From assembly GCA_015075445.1 (NCBI GenBank), contig JABTUJ010000049.1, forward strand, positions 1 to 56,388: a stretch of DNA of 56,388 nucleotides. The letters are read 5' to 3'. Positions 42,815 to 50,971 of this stretch are shown piece after piece. The stretch comes from Verrucomicrobiales bacterium (lineage in GTDB: Bacteria > Verrucomicrobiota > Verrucomicrobiia > Limisphaerales > J093). Every line of letters starts with the position of its first letter. Positions within the stretch are counted from its first letter, which is position 1. Below the pieces are notes generated by a model. The model saw nothing but the letters and a program-made list of their open reading frames with translations. It was not told the DNA's origin and did no database searches. Position numbers and translations under genes: made by a program.

Positions 42815-44617
42815 ATGATACGGGTTTCATCCATTCTGAGTCGGCGCGGGCGGCAGGGTGGGTCTGCCGGAACCGGAGTGGCGGGCGGGGCGCCCGCCAC
42901 AGCACCCGGGGCGGGTGCGGTCTTCGATCCGGCGGGCGTGGCGGGATTTTTCGGGGTGGGTCTGCTGATGGTGCTTGGGGGAGGGCTGCTGTCATTGGAA
43001 GCCGCGGCCCCGATCCGGTTTCGAGACGCCAGTGAGTCGAGCGGCGTGCAGTTCATGCACACCGACGGCAGTTCGGGGCGGCGTTACATCGTGGAGACGG
43101 TCACCTGCGGTCTGGGGCTGATCGACTACGACGGCGACGGTTATCTGGATCTCCTTTTTCTGAATGGCGGTCCGTTGCCGGGCAGCCGGCCGGCCGGCCG
43201 GCCACCGACCAACGCGTTGTATCGCAACAACCGGGACGGCACCTTTACCGACGTCACGGCCGCCAGCGGGATGGCGATCCCCGGCTATGCGATGGGCTGC
43301 GCAGTGGCGGATTATGACAACGACGGTCACGAGGACGTGTTCATCACGAACTTCGGGGCGCATCGGCTCTGGCGGAACCGGGGCGATGGGACCTTTGCCG
43401 ATGTGACGCAGCAGGCCGGGTTGGCGGAGGCATCCTTCGGGGCGAATTGCTGCGGAGCGGGGTGTGCCTGGCTCGACTACGATCGCGACGGGCACGTGGA
43501 CCTGTTCGTGGGGAACTACCTTGAGTTCGACCTCGTCGAGGCCGAGCCCTGCCGGCAGGCGAACGTGCCGGTGTATTGCAGTCCGCGGACGTATCCGAAA
43601 GTGGCCAACCGACTCTACCGCAATCAGGGCGACGGGACGTTCCGGGATGTGAGCGGGCCTTCGGGCATCGGCCGGCATCTCGGTTACGCCATGGGGCTGG
43701 TCTGTTCGGATTTCGACGGCGACGGCTGGACCGACGTGTATGTGGGCAACGACGTGATGGAGAACTTCCTGTTCCGCAACCGGCAGGATGGAACGTTCGA
43801 GGAGATCGGGTTGCTGGCGGGAGTGGCGGTGGACCAGTACGGCGAGCCCCAGGGCACCATGGGGGCCAACGCCGGCGACTACGACGGCGATGGCCGATTC
43901 GACCTCATCGTCACCGACTACCAGAACCAGGTGAACACGCTCTATCGCAACCTGGGCTCAACCCACGGAGCACTGCTGTTCGAGGACGTGACCGTGCCGA
44001 CCGGGGCCGGTGCAGGGTCGCGACCGCTCGTCACCTGGGGCTGCGGCTTTGTGGACTTCGACAATGACGGGGTGCGGGAGCTGTTCACGGCGGCAGGCCA
44101 CCTGCAGGACACCGTTGAGCAGTATGACGGGAGCAGCACGTACCGTCAGCGCAACCTCCTCTTTCGCCAGGAGAAAGGACGGTTCGTTGACATCACGGCG
44201 GACAGCGGGCCGCCGCTGCTGCGGGCCGAGAGCAGCCGCGGCGCCGTGTTCGGGGATCTGAACAACGACGGCCGACCCGATGTGGTTGTGCTTAACGCGC
44301 GGAGTCGCCCGACGTTGATGATCAACGAAACGGCGACGCCGAACCACTGGGTGATCCTGAAGCTGGTCGGCACGCGGAGCAACCGATCGGCGGTGGGCGC
44401 GGTGGTGCGGGTCACGGCAGGGGGCCGGACGTCGGTGGATGAAGTGCGGGCGGGCCGGAGCTACCAAAGCGCGGACGATCTGCGGCTGCACTTCGGCCTG
44501 GGTTCCCACCCGGTCATCGAACGGCTCGAGATTCGTTGGCCGAACGGGCAGGTCGAGGTGCGGACCAACCTGGCGGTCGACCGGGTCATCCAAGTGACCG
44601 AAGGTGTGGGAAAGTGA
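42815..44617 (+). CDS. Exported FG-GAP/ASPIC-UnbV (CRTAC1-like) protein, short class
   Basis: 600 residues from ATG 42815. A hydrophobic segment (GVGLLMVLGGGLLSLEAAA, about residues 48-66) acts as signal or anchor. Then comes the signature GVQFMHTDGSSGRRYIVETV shared with the two genes at 47138-50820. FG-GAP loops follow (DYDGDGYLDLLF, DYDNDGHEDVFI, DYDRDGHVDLFV, DFDGDGWTDVYV, DYDGDGRFDLIV). A cysteine-bearing stretch FGANCCGAGCAW is unusual among the paralogues. The C-terminal ASPIC/UnbV domain reads SAVGAVVRVTAGGRTSVDEVRAGRSYQSADD...LEIRWPNG. It converges on the broken gene at 44639 (21 bp). Related to human CRTAC1-type propellers; bacterial function unknown. Confidence 0.88.
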   Translation: MIRVSSILSRRGRQGGSAGTGVAGGAPATAPGAGAVFDPAGVAGFFGVGLLMVLGGGLLSLEAAAPIRFRDASESSGVQFMHTDGSSGRRYIVETVTCGLGLIDYDGDGYLDLLFLNGGPLPGSRPAGRPPTNALYRNNRDGTFTDVTAASGMAIPGYAMGCAVADYDNDGHEDVFITNFGAHRLWRNRGDGTFADVTQQAGLAEASFGANCCGAGCAWLDYDRDGHVDLFVGNYLEFDLVEAEPCRQANVPVYCSPRTYPKVANRLYRNQGDGTFRDVSGPSGIGRHLGYAMGLVCSDFDGDGWTDVYVGNDVMENFLFRNRQDGTFEEIGLLAGVAVDQYGEPQGTMGANAGDYDGDGRFDLIVTDYQNQVNTLYRNLGSTHGALLFEDVTVPTGAGAGSRPLVTWGCGFVDFDNDGVRELFTAAGHLQDTVEQYDGSSTYRQRNLLFRQEKGRFVDITADSGPPLLRAESSRGAVFGDLNNDGRPDVVVLNARSRPTLMINETATPNHWVILKLVGTRSNRSAVGAVVRVTAGGRTSVDEVRAGRSYQSADDLRLHFGLGSHPVIERLEIRWPNGQVEVRTNLAVDRVIQVTEGVGK

Positions 44618-44638
44618 ACTTGAATGTGTTGGAAAGCG

Positions 44639-46929
44639 TCACGGCGTTGCTGAACCTCCGGCCTGGTAGCGCTGGAGGCGGGCACGAACCCGGCTGGCGA
44701 GGTCGTCCTTGCCGGCGGCCTGGGCGAGTTCGAGAGCACGTTGGGCCGAGCGGATGGCCTCGTCCAGGCGACCGGCGCGGGCCTGGTTTTCCGCCAGCAG
44801 TTCATGCAGGACGACGGAGGTGTCGATCGCGGGTCGCAGGGCTTTGGCCCGGTTCAGGTGGTGGACGGCCTCGGTGACGTTCCCCTGGGCGACCAGGGCG
44901 AGGGCGAGGAGATAGTGGGGTTCGGGCTGGTCCGGCTCCCACCGGACCGATTCCTGGAAGTGCGTGGCGGCGTCCGGAAACCGGTTGAGCTGGAGGGAGG
45001 CTTTGCCGAGCAACGACCGGATGGCGGCGGGTTGGTACTGAGGTTCCGGGCCGGGAGGCAGGCTTTCCAGCGCTGCCAACAGGTGGACGATGGCCTGCTC
45101 GGGGCGGTTGCGCTGGAGCAGGTGGGCGCCCATGTCGCTGTGGGCCAGGGCGTGACGCGGGTCCAGGCGTAGTGCCTCGGTGGTGTGGGCCAGGCCATCC
45201 TGGAACTGGTGCTGGACGTGGTAGAGAAGGAAGCCGAGGCGCTGATGGGCGTTGACGTTGGCGGGATTCAGCGCCAGGGCCTTGCGGTATTTCTCGATGG
45301 CCCGCACCGGTTCGCCGCCGCGGTAGAGCTCGTTGCCGGCCCGCTCGAAGGAGTAGTCGTTCAGGAAGTGGCTTTCAATGCGGGCGATGCCGCCGGGCGG
45401 CAGGTTGACGAACTCGGGGATGTTGGCGGCCCGGTGGGTGGCGGTGAAACGGTCGAGGAGCACCGGGGGGGTGGTGTTCCCCTGGTCGTCGACGTGGGTG
45501 AGGAAGAGCTGGGTGTAGTCGGACAAGGCCTTGGACGAGAAGACCAGCCAGCGGCCGTTGGGCGACCAACTGTGCCAGGAGTTCATGCGGGACAGGTTGG
45601 CGTCCAGCCGCCGCGCCGTGCCGCCCTGGGCGGGGATGATGTACAGCTCGCTGTCCGGTTGCAGCAGCATGTAGTTGCGCGATTTGCAGAACACGATCCA
45701 CCGCCCGTCGGGCGAATACTTCGGGAAGTAATTGCTGAGACCATCGTGTGAGGCCCCTTTCAAGGGCTCGGCCGTGCCGCCTGACCTTCGTTGGAACGGC
45801 GATACAGATCACTAGCGGGCGACCGTCGCGGGTGAACTCCCGGCACTCGTCGGGCGTCAGCAGCACCCGGCCCTGGCCGACGGTGTTGCTCAGGCTGTAG
45901 GCCTTGGCCCGCGCGAACACCACCCAGCGCCCGTCTGGACTCCACGCGGGGTTGCTCTGCACGTATTCGGGATCGTCGGCGCCCGGCAGTGAGGGCGAAG
46001 ACGCGGCGTTCACGGTCAGTGGCGAGATTCCCTGATGGAAAGAACAACTGAGAAGGCTGTACGGGTTGCGGCACGTGAATGGACTTGTCCTGACGAGTAC
46101 TGACGACCCAGCGGCCGCTCGGAGAGACCTGGGAGAGCAAACCGAAGGTCAGTTCACCATCCTCGCGGCGGAAGCTGTCCCAGGTGATGACGTCTCTGGG
46201 GAGGAGGGCCATCTCCCGCGCGGTGCGGGTGATGACGTAGGAACCCTTGCTGTTGGCATAGTCGACGTCCATGCCCAGGGTCTGGCCGTCGGTTGAGAAG
46301 GAATGGCAGTTGCCGCAGACCGGCATCCGGTCGAGGACGACCCGGGGCGGCTCGGGATCCGCGACGGACCCGAGTCGCCAGCGGATGTCCGAGGGATCCT
46401 TCACGGCCTCGAGGAAAGGGAGATTGACGTCCCGGTAGAAGATCGGGGCCCCCACGGGGTCGGGCGAGGTGGTGAATTCCAGCGAGGCACGGCAAAGCGG
46501 GGTTTCCGGCGTGGCGCTGTGGAATCCGGTAAGGACCATCCGGGATCGGTTGGCTTTCGAGCGTGACTTGATGATCTCCCAGACTGCCAGGCTGGGGCCC
46601 CAGGTGGTTGAGGTTGCTTGCGCTTGCAGAGGCGGGGCGCCGTCTCCGAACTCAAAGGTGAGCTGCCAGAGGTCACACGCTGCCTGGGTCTCCGCCCAGG
46701 AGAAGGCGGGCGGTGCCAGGTCCGCGGGAAACACGGTCGCGTTGAAGGGATGGACGATGCGGAGGCTTGCGGTTTCGACGGCCACCGCCGTCGGGAACAG
46801 CGGCGGGGGCCTGCCCGGGGAGGAGGTCGGCTCACTTCGGAGGAGGGATCCGGCCGCGGCCAGCAGTCCGCCCAAGCCGAGAACGCCCAGGCTGGTTCGG
46901 ATGGCGTGGAGCAACCGCCGACAAAGCAT
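44639..46929 (-). pseudogene. Exported CxxCH / beta-propeller / TPR protein, broken by several frameshifts
   Basis: Three successive frames carry parts of one gene. The N-terminal frame (from ATG 46929) has a membrane helix (LLHAIRTSLGVLGLGGLLAAAG), DPSDIRWRLGS and MPVCGNCHSFSTDGQTLGMDV, in which CGNCH is a c-type heme-binding motif. The frame changes near 45985-46000 to LPGADDPEYVQSNPAWSPDGRWVVFARA, and again at 45785-45830, where SDLYRRSNEGQ and GGTAEPLKGASHDG lie in two other frames. The last frame continues with PD40/TolB-type propeller strands (KYSPDGRWIVFCKS, WSPNGRWLVFSS) and a C-terminal TPR array (about 200 residues). The rebuilt protein is about 760 residues. A heme-binding propeller/TPR protein of this layout is known to me from planctomycete and verrucomicrobial proteomes without function. 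Real decay or sequence error cannot be separated here. Confidence 0.78.
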
Positions 46930-47035
46930 GGGTGCTGCCTACCCGTGAAGGAGCGGGGTGTCAACGCCGTGGGAGGTCACGGGGAAGGTCACGCCGGTCG
47001 TTCTCATCGCGCGGGGTCCGCACCACCGGGCAGGC

Positions 47036-47077
47036 GCGGAGCGTCTGGAGTGCGGCGACTTCCAGCGCTGCTTTTCG
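47036..47077 (+). repeat. 42-bp dispersed repeat, copy 2
   Basis: Matches 34513-34554 at 39 of 42 positions. About 40 bases further on, CGCACTCCAGGCGCC (around 47111-47125) is nearly the reverse complement of the repeat's first bases, so this copy could fold into a ~90-bp imperfect hairpin. It lies in the gap after the FG-GAP gene that stops at 47138. Confidence 0.85.
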
Positions 47078-47137
47078 CCCATCCCGCCCACGCAAAGCGG
47101 CGATCAACCGCACGCACTCCAGGCGCCGGCGCGCGGT

Positions 47138-49000
47138 TCATCGGAGGTTGGATTGCCCTTCCGTGATCTGCAGGACGCGACCCACCCCGATGCCTTCGAG
47201 GATGTCTGTCCCGCCGCCGACCCAGCGGACCTCGATCCGGTCGATCCGCGTCCGGTGACCCAGTCCGAAGTACGGGTAGGAGCCGTAATGGCTTTGGTAC
47301 CCGCGGCCACTGTGGACTTCGTCCGTCAGGGTGAGGTCACCTGCAACCACTTTGATCCGGGCGCCGATGCCGTCGCGGTTGGAGCGCGTGCCGCGGAGAC
47401 GGACCTGGATCCAATGGTTGGTGTTGGGGCTGTCGTTGCGCAGGAGGGTGGGTTCCCGACGCGAGTTGAGGATGACGACATCGAGGTCGCCGTCGTTGTC
47501 GAGGTCATCGAACGCAGCGCCGCGGCTGCTGAGTTTGACGGCGAGGCCGTCCCCGGCGCGGGCGGAGACGTCCACGAACTTCCCGCGGCCTGTGTTGGCC
47601 AGGAGCAGGTTGCGGGCCTGATAGCTGGTGGTGTCGTCCCAAAGATCCACGGTGTCCTGCAGATGACCGCAGGCGATGAAGAGGTCGCGGTGGCCGTCGC
47701 GGTTGAAATCCACGAAGCCGATGCCCCAGGTGACCTGGTTGTAGGTCCCCTCCCCAGCCCCGGTGGCATGGTTGACGTCCGCGAAGATACCGCGGCCCAG
47801 GTTGCGGTAGAGGATGGCCCACTGCTTCTGGTAGGAGGTCATGTAGAAGTCGAGGCGACCGTCGTTGTCGTAGTCGCCGCACTCGACGCCCATGGTGCCC
47901 TGGCCCACGCCGTGGGCGTCGTAGGCCAGGCCCGTGAGTAGACCCACCTCCTCGAAGTGGCCCCGGCCATCGTTCAGCCAGACGAAATTGGCCATCGCAT
48001 CGTTGCCCACAATGATGTCGGTATCGCCGTCATCGTCGATGTCCGCGCAGATCATGCCCATGCCGGTGCCGGCGTGGGCTGCGATGCCGGCGGCGCGGCT
48101 GACATCGGTGAAGGTGCCATCGCCGTTGTTGCGGAAGAGGGTGTCGGGGACGGGACCGTAGATCATGGGGCCGACGTAGGCGGGATGGCCGTTGACGAAG
48201 CGGGGTTGGTGCCGGTCGAAGGTAAACGCGATGTAGTTCGAGACGTAGAGGTCCAGGTCACCGTCGCCGTCCATGTCCAGGAAGCAGGCGCCGGCGCCCA
48301 CTTGGTTGCCGTTGGCCACGCCGGCAGCCTGGGTGACATCGGTGAAGGTGCCGTCCCCGTTGTTCCGGTAGAGGATGTTCGGGCCGGAGTTGTTCAGGTA
48401 AAGGTCCGGATAACCGTCGTTGTTGTAGTCGCCCACGCACACCCCCAGCCCGTAACCCGTGTCGCCCACCCCGGCGGCGGCGGTCACGTCGGTGAATCTC
48501 CATCCCCCGTCATTGCGGTACAGGGCGTTACGCGGCGGGGGATCCGTCCGGGCGCCCGGCAGCGGGGCGCCATTGAGGAAGTAGATGTCGAGGTCGCCGT
48601 CGCCGTCGTAGTCGAACGTGGCCAGTCCCGCGGAAACGGTCTCGAGGATATAGCGGCGTCCCGAACCGCCGTCGGTGTGGACAAACGTGATGCCGGACTC
48701 ACGGGTCACGTCGCGCAGGAGGATGGGCGGTGGCGACGCTTCGGCGGTCGGCGTGCTTGGCAGGGCAGCCCTTGCTGTGGACCGGTCGTTTGCGGCGGGG
48801 CGCGGCGGCGTCGGAGCGGATAATCGGTGCGGCGAAGCTGCTCCCGCAACGAGGCTCGGCAGGAGGTTCGCCTCACCCGATGTTTGGCCGCTGGGCAGGG
48901 TCGCGAGGAGCAGAGGACTTCCCAGGGCTGCCGTCATCAACCTGGCCAGAGCGCATGTGATTCGCCGGCGCTCTCGATGGGGCCTCCGCCTCGGTTTCAC
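47138..49000 (-). CDS. Exported FG-GAP/ASPIC-UnbV protein, downstream member of a tandem pair
   Basis: 620 residues from GTG 49000. This start overlaps the stop of the upstream paralogue as GTGA, so translation is probably coupled; an internal ATG at 48937 is the alternative. A basic n-region and hydrophobic LARLMTAALGSPLLLATL suggest export. A linker rich in Ala/Pro precedes ILLRDVTRESGITFVHTDGGSGRRYILETV. FG-GAP loops follow (DYDGDGDLDIYF, DYNNDGYPDLYL, DMDGDGDLDLYV, DIDDDGDTDIIV, DYDNDGRLDFYM). The ASPIC/UnbV domain closes the protein (GIGARIKVVAGDLTLTDEVHSGRGYQSHYG...IEVRWVGG). It is very similar along its length to the next entry, which points to a tandem duplication. Confidence 0.88.
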   Translation of the reverse strand: MKPRRRPHRERRRITCALARLMTAALGSPLLLATLPSGQTSGEANLLPSLVAGAASPHRLSAPTPPRPAANDRSTARAALPSTPTAEASPPPILLRDVTRESGITFVHTDGGSGRRYILETVSAGLATFDYDGDGDLDIYFLNGAPLPGARTDPPPRNALYRNDGGWRFTDVTAAAGVGDTGYGLGVCVGDYNNDGYPDLYLNNSGPNILYRNNGDGTFTDVTQAAGVANGNQVGAGACFLDMDGDGDLDLYVSNYIAFTFDRHQPRFVNGHPAYVGPMIYGPVPDTLFRNNGDGTFTDVSRAAGIAAHAGTGMGMICADIDDDGDTDIIVGNDAMANFVWLNDGRGHFEEVGLLTGLAYDAHGVGQGTMGVECGDYDNDGRLDFYMTSYQKQWAILYRNLGRGIFADVNHATGAGEGTYNQVTWGIGFVDFNRDGHRDLFIACGHLQDTVDLWDDTTSYQARNLLLANTGRGKFVDVSARAGDGLAVKLSSRGAAFDDLDNDGDLDVVILNSRREPTLLRNDSPNTNHWIQVRLRGTRSNRDGIGARIKVVAGDLTLTDEVHSGRGYQSHYGSYPYFGLGHRTRIDRIEVRWVGGGTDILEGIGVGRVLQITEGQSNLR

Positions 49001-50820
49001 CGCCCCTCCTTTCCGGGTGCCCCGGTTCCGCGACCGGCGCCTTCCACGAGCGTCAGCAGCCGGTTGACGCCCTTGGGGCGAAAGCGGTCCACGCCGCCGC
49101 CGACCCATTGGACGCGGACTTCGTCGACGGCGGTGCGGTGGCCCAAGCCGAAGTGGAGCCGTTTGCCAAAGTCGCTCTGGTAGCTTCGGCCACTGTGCAC
49201 TTCATCAATCAAGGTGAGGTCACCGGCCACGACCGTGACGCGGGCGCCGATGCCGTCGCGGTTGGTGGCTGTGCCACGGAGCTGAACCTGGAGCCAACGA
49301 TGACCGGTGGCCGAGTCGTTTCGCAGGATCGTGGGTTCGCGCCGGGAATTCAGGATCACCACGTCGATGTCGCCGTCGTTGTCGAGGTCATCGAACGCGG
49401 CCCCGCGGCTGCTGAGCTTGGGCAAGAGACCGTCCCCGCATTGATCGGACACGTTGATGAAGCGGCCCTGGCCGGTGTTGCGCAGGACGAGGTTGCGGGC
49501 GGGGTAGCTCGTGGTGTCATCGAACTGCTCCACGTTGTCGAGCAAGTGGCCGCAGGCGATGAAGAGGTCGCGATGGCTGTCGTTGTCGAGGTCCACCAGA
49601 GCGGTGCCCCAGGTCACGTGCGCGTAGGTGTCGGTGCCCGCGCCGGTAGGCCGCGTGACATCTTCGAAGAACCGACCGCGCCGGCTTTCGTAGAGCGTGG
49701 CAAGCTGGCGCTGATAGGACGTCATGTAGAAATCCAGCCAGCCGTCGTTGTTCCAGTCCGCACACTCGACCGCCATGGTCCCGTGGACATTGCCCAGGGC
49801 ATCGTAGGCCAGCCCCAGGGGTAAGGCGACTTCGGTGAAGCGGCCCGTGCCGTCGTTCTGGAACACGAAATTCGCGCCCAGATCGTTGCCCACAATCAGG
49901 TCCGTGTCGCCATCCGCGTCGTAGTCGGCCGCGATGAGCCCCATGCCGGTGCCGCGATGTGCGGCGATGCCCGCGGCGACGCTGACATCCGTGAACGTGC
50001 CGTCGCCGTTGTTCCGATAGAGCACGTTGGCGGTGGGCGGGTAGTTCAGCGGACCGACGTACGCGGGGAAGCCGCTCATGTGCGAGATGTGGTGGTTCTC
50101 GAACGTGAACGCCACGTAGTTGGCCACGAACAGATCGAGGTCCCCGTCCCCGTCCATGTCGAAGAACGCCGCGCCGGCGCCGACCTGGTTGCCGGCGGCG
50201 ACGCCGGCCCGGAGGGTGACGTCCGTGAACGTGCCGTCTCCGTTGTTCCGGTAGAGCACATTGGGACCGAAGTTGTTCACGTAGAGGTCCAAGTCCCCGT
50301 CGTTGTCGTAGTCACCCGTGCACACCCCGAGACCGTAGCCGGTGTCTCCGACCCCGGCGGCGGCGGTCACGTCGGTGAATCTCCAGCCGCCCTCGTTCCG
50401 ATAAAGCGCGTTGCGCGGTGGGGGGCCGTCGGTTGAGGCGCCCGGCAGGGGCGCGCCATTGACAAAGTAGATATCCACGTCGCCGTCCCCGTCGTAGTCG
50501 AAGGTCGCCAGACCGCAGGAGACGGTTTCGACGATATAACGGCGTCCCGAACTGCCGTCGGTATGGCGGAAGGCGATCCCGGTTTGCCGGGTGACATCCC
50601 GCAGATGGATGGGACAGCCCGGTTCCGCGGCGCCGAGCGACCGGAGGTGACTCAGCATCACGCAGACGCCGGCCACCAGGCAGACCCGCGCCAGCAGGGA
50701 CGGGCGGTGTGCACGGCGTGACTTCGCGGTGTGGCAGTAGTGGGTCAGGGCGGACAGCAGGGTAGGGGCGGGCCCGGCGCGGGGCAAGCGCTGTTCGGGG
50801 CGAACAAGGAGATTCGCCAC
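48997..50820 (-). CDS. Exported FG-GAP/ASPIC-UnbV protein, upstream member of a tandem pair
   Basis: 607 residues from GTG 50820 (start uncertain; the signal helix is LLARVCLVAGVCVMLSHL at about residues 42-59). It carries GIAFRHTDGSSGRRYIVETVSCGL, then the same FG-GAP loops as its neighbour (DYDGDGDVDIYF, DYDNDGDLDLYV, DMDGDGDLDLFV, DYDADGDTDLIV). The ASPIC/UnbV domain ends in VHSGRSYQSDFGKRLHFGLGHRT...VRVQWVGG. One loop reads DWNNDGWLDFYM and another DLDNDSHRDLFI, slightly off the calcium-loop consensus. The stop overlaps the start of the downstream paralogue. Confidence 0.87.
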   Translation of the reverse strand: MANLLVRPEQRLPRAGPAPTLLSALTHYCHTAKSRRAHRPSLLARVCLVAGVCVMLSHLRSLGAAEPGCPIHLRDVTRQTGIAFRHTDGSSGRRYIVETVSCGLATFDYDGDGDVDIYFVNGAPLPGASTDGPPPRNALYRNEGGWRFTDVTAAAGVGDTGYGLGVCTGDYDNDGDLDLYVNNFGPNVLYRNNGDGTFTDVTLRAGVAAGNQVGAGAAFFDMDGDGDLDLFVANYVAFTFENHHISHMSGFPAYVGPLNYPPTANVLYRNNGDGTFTDVSVAAGIAAHRGTGMGLIAADYDADGDTDLIVGNDLGANFVFQNDGTGRFTEVALPLGLAYDALGNVHGTMAVECADWNNDGWLDFYMTSYQRQLATLYESRRGRFFEDVTRPTGAGTDTYAHVTWGTALVDLDNDSHRDLFIACGHLLDNVEQFDDTTSYPARNLVLRNTGQGRFINVSDQCGDGLLPKLSSRGAAFDDLDNDGDIDVVILNSRREPTILRNDSATGHRWLQVQLRGTATNRDGIGARVTVVAGDLTLIDEVHSGRSYQSDFGKRLHFGLGHRTAVDEVRVQWVGGGVDRFRPKGVNRLLTLVEGAGRGTGAPGKEGR

Positions 50821-50827
50821 ATTAGGG

Positions 50828-50857
50828 TTGACACGGGCGTTGTTCGAGCATCACGCT
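50828..50857 (+). promoter_or_regulatory. Possible promoter of the 50972 gene
   Basis: A perfect TTGACA at 50828-50833 is followed 18 bp later by CACGCT, a poor -10 box. The distance to the ATG at 50972 (about 115 bp) is reasonable for a leader. Weak call because of the -10. Confidence 0.25.
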
Positions 50858-50971
50858 ACCTCCCGAATTCCATCTGAGGCGCAGCAGTTGCCACCGGCGT
50901 TGGCCTGCGCTGCCAGGGTGAGTTCATGACGGCAAACCGGTAAGTCCGAACCCAAAACAACACCCACCACT

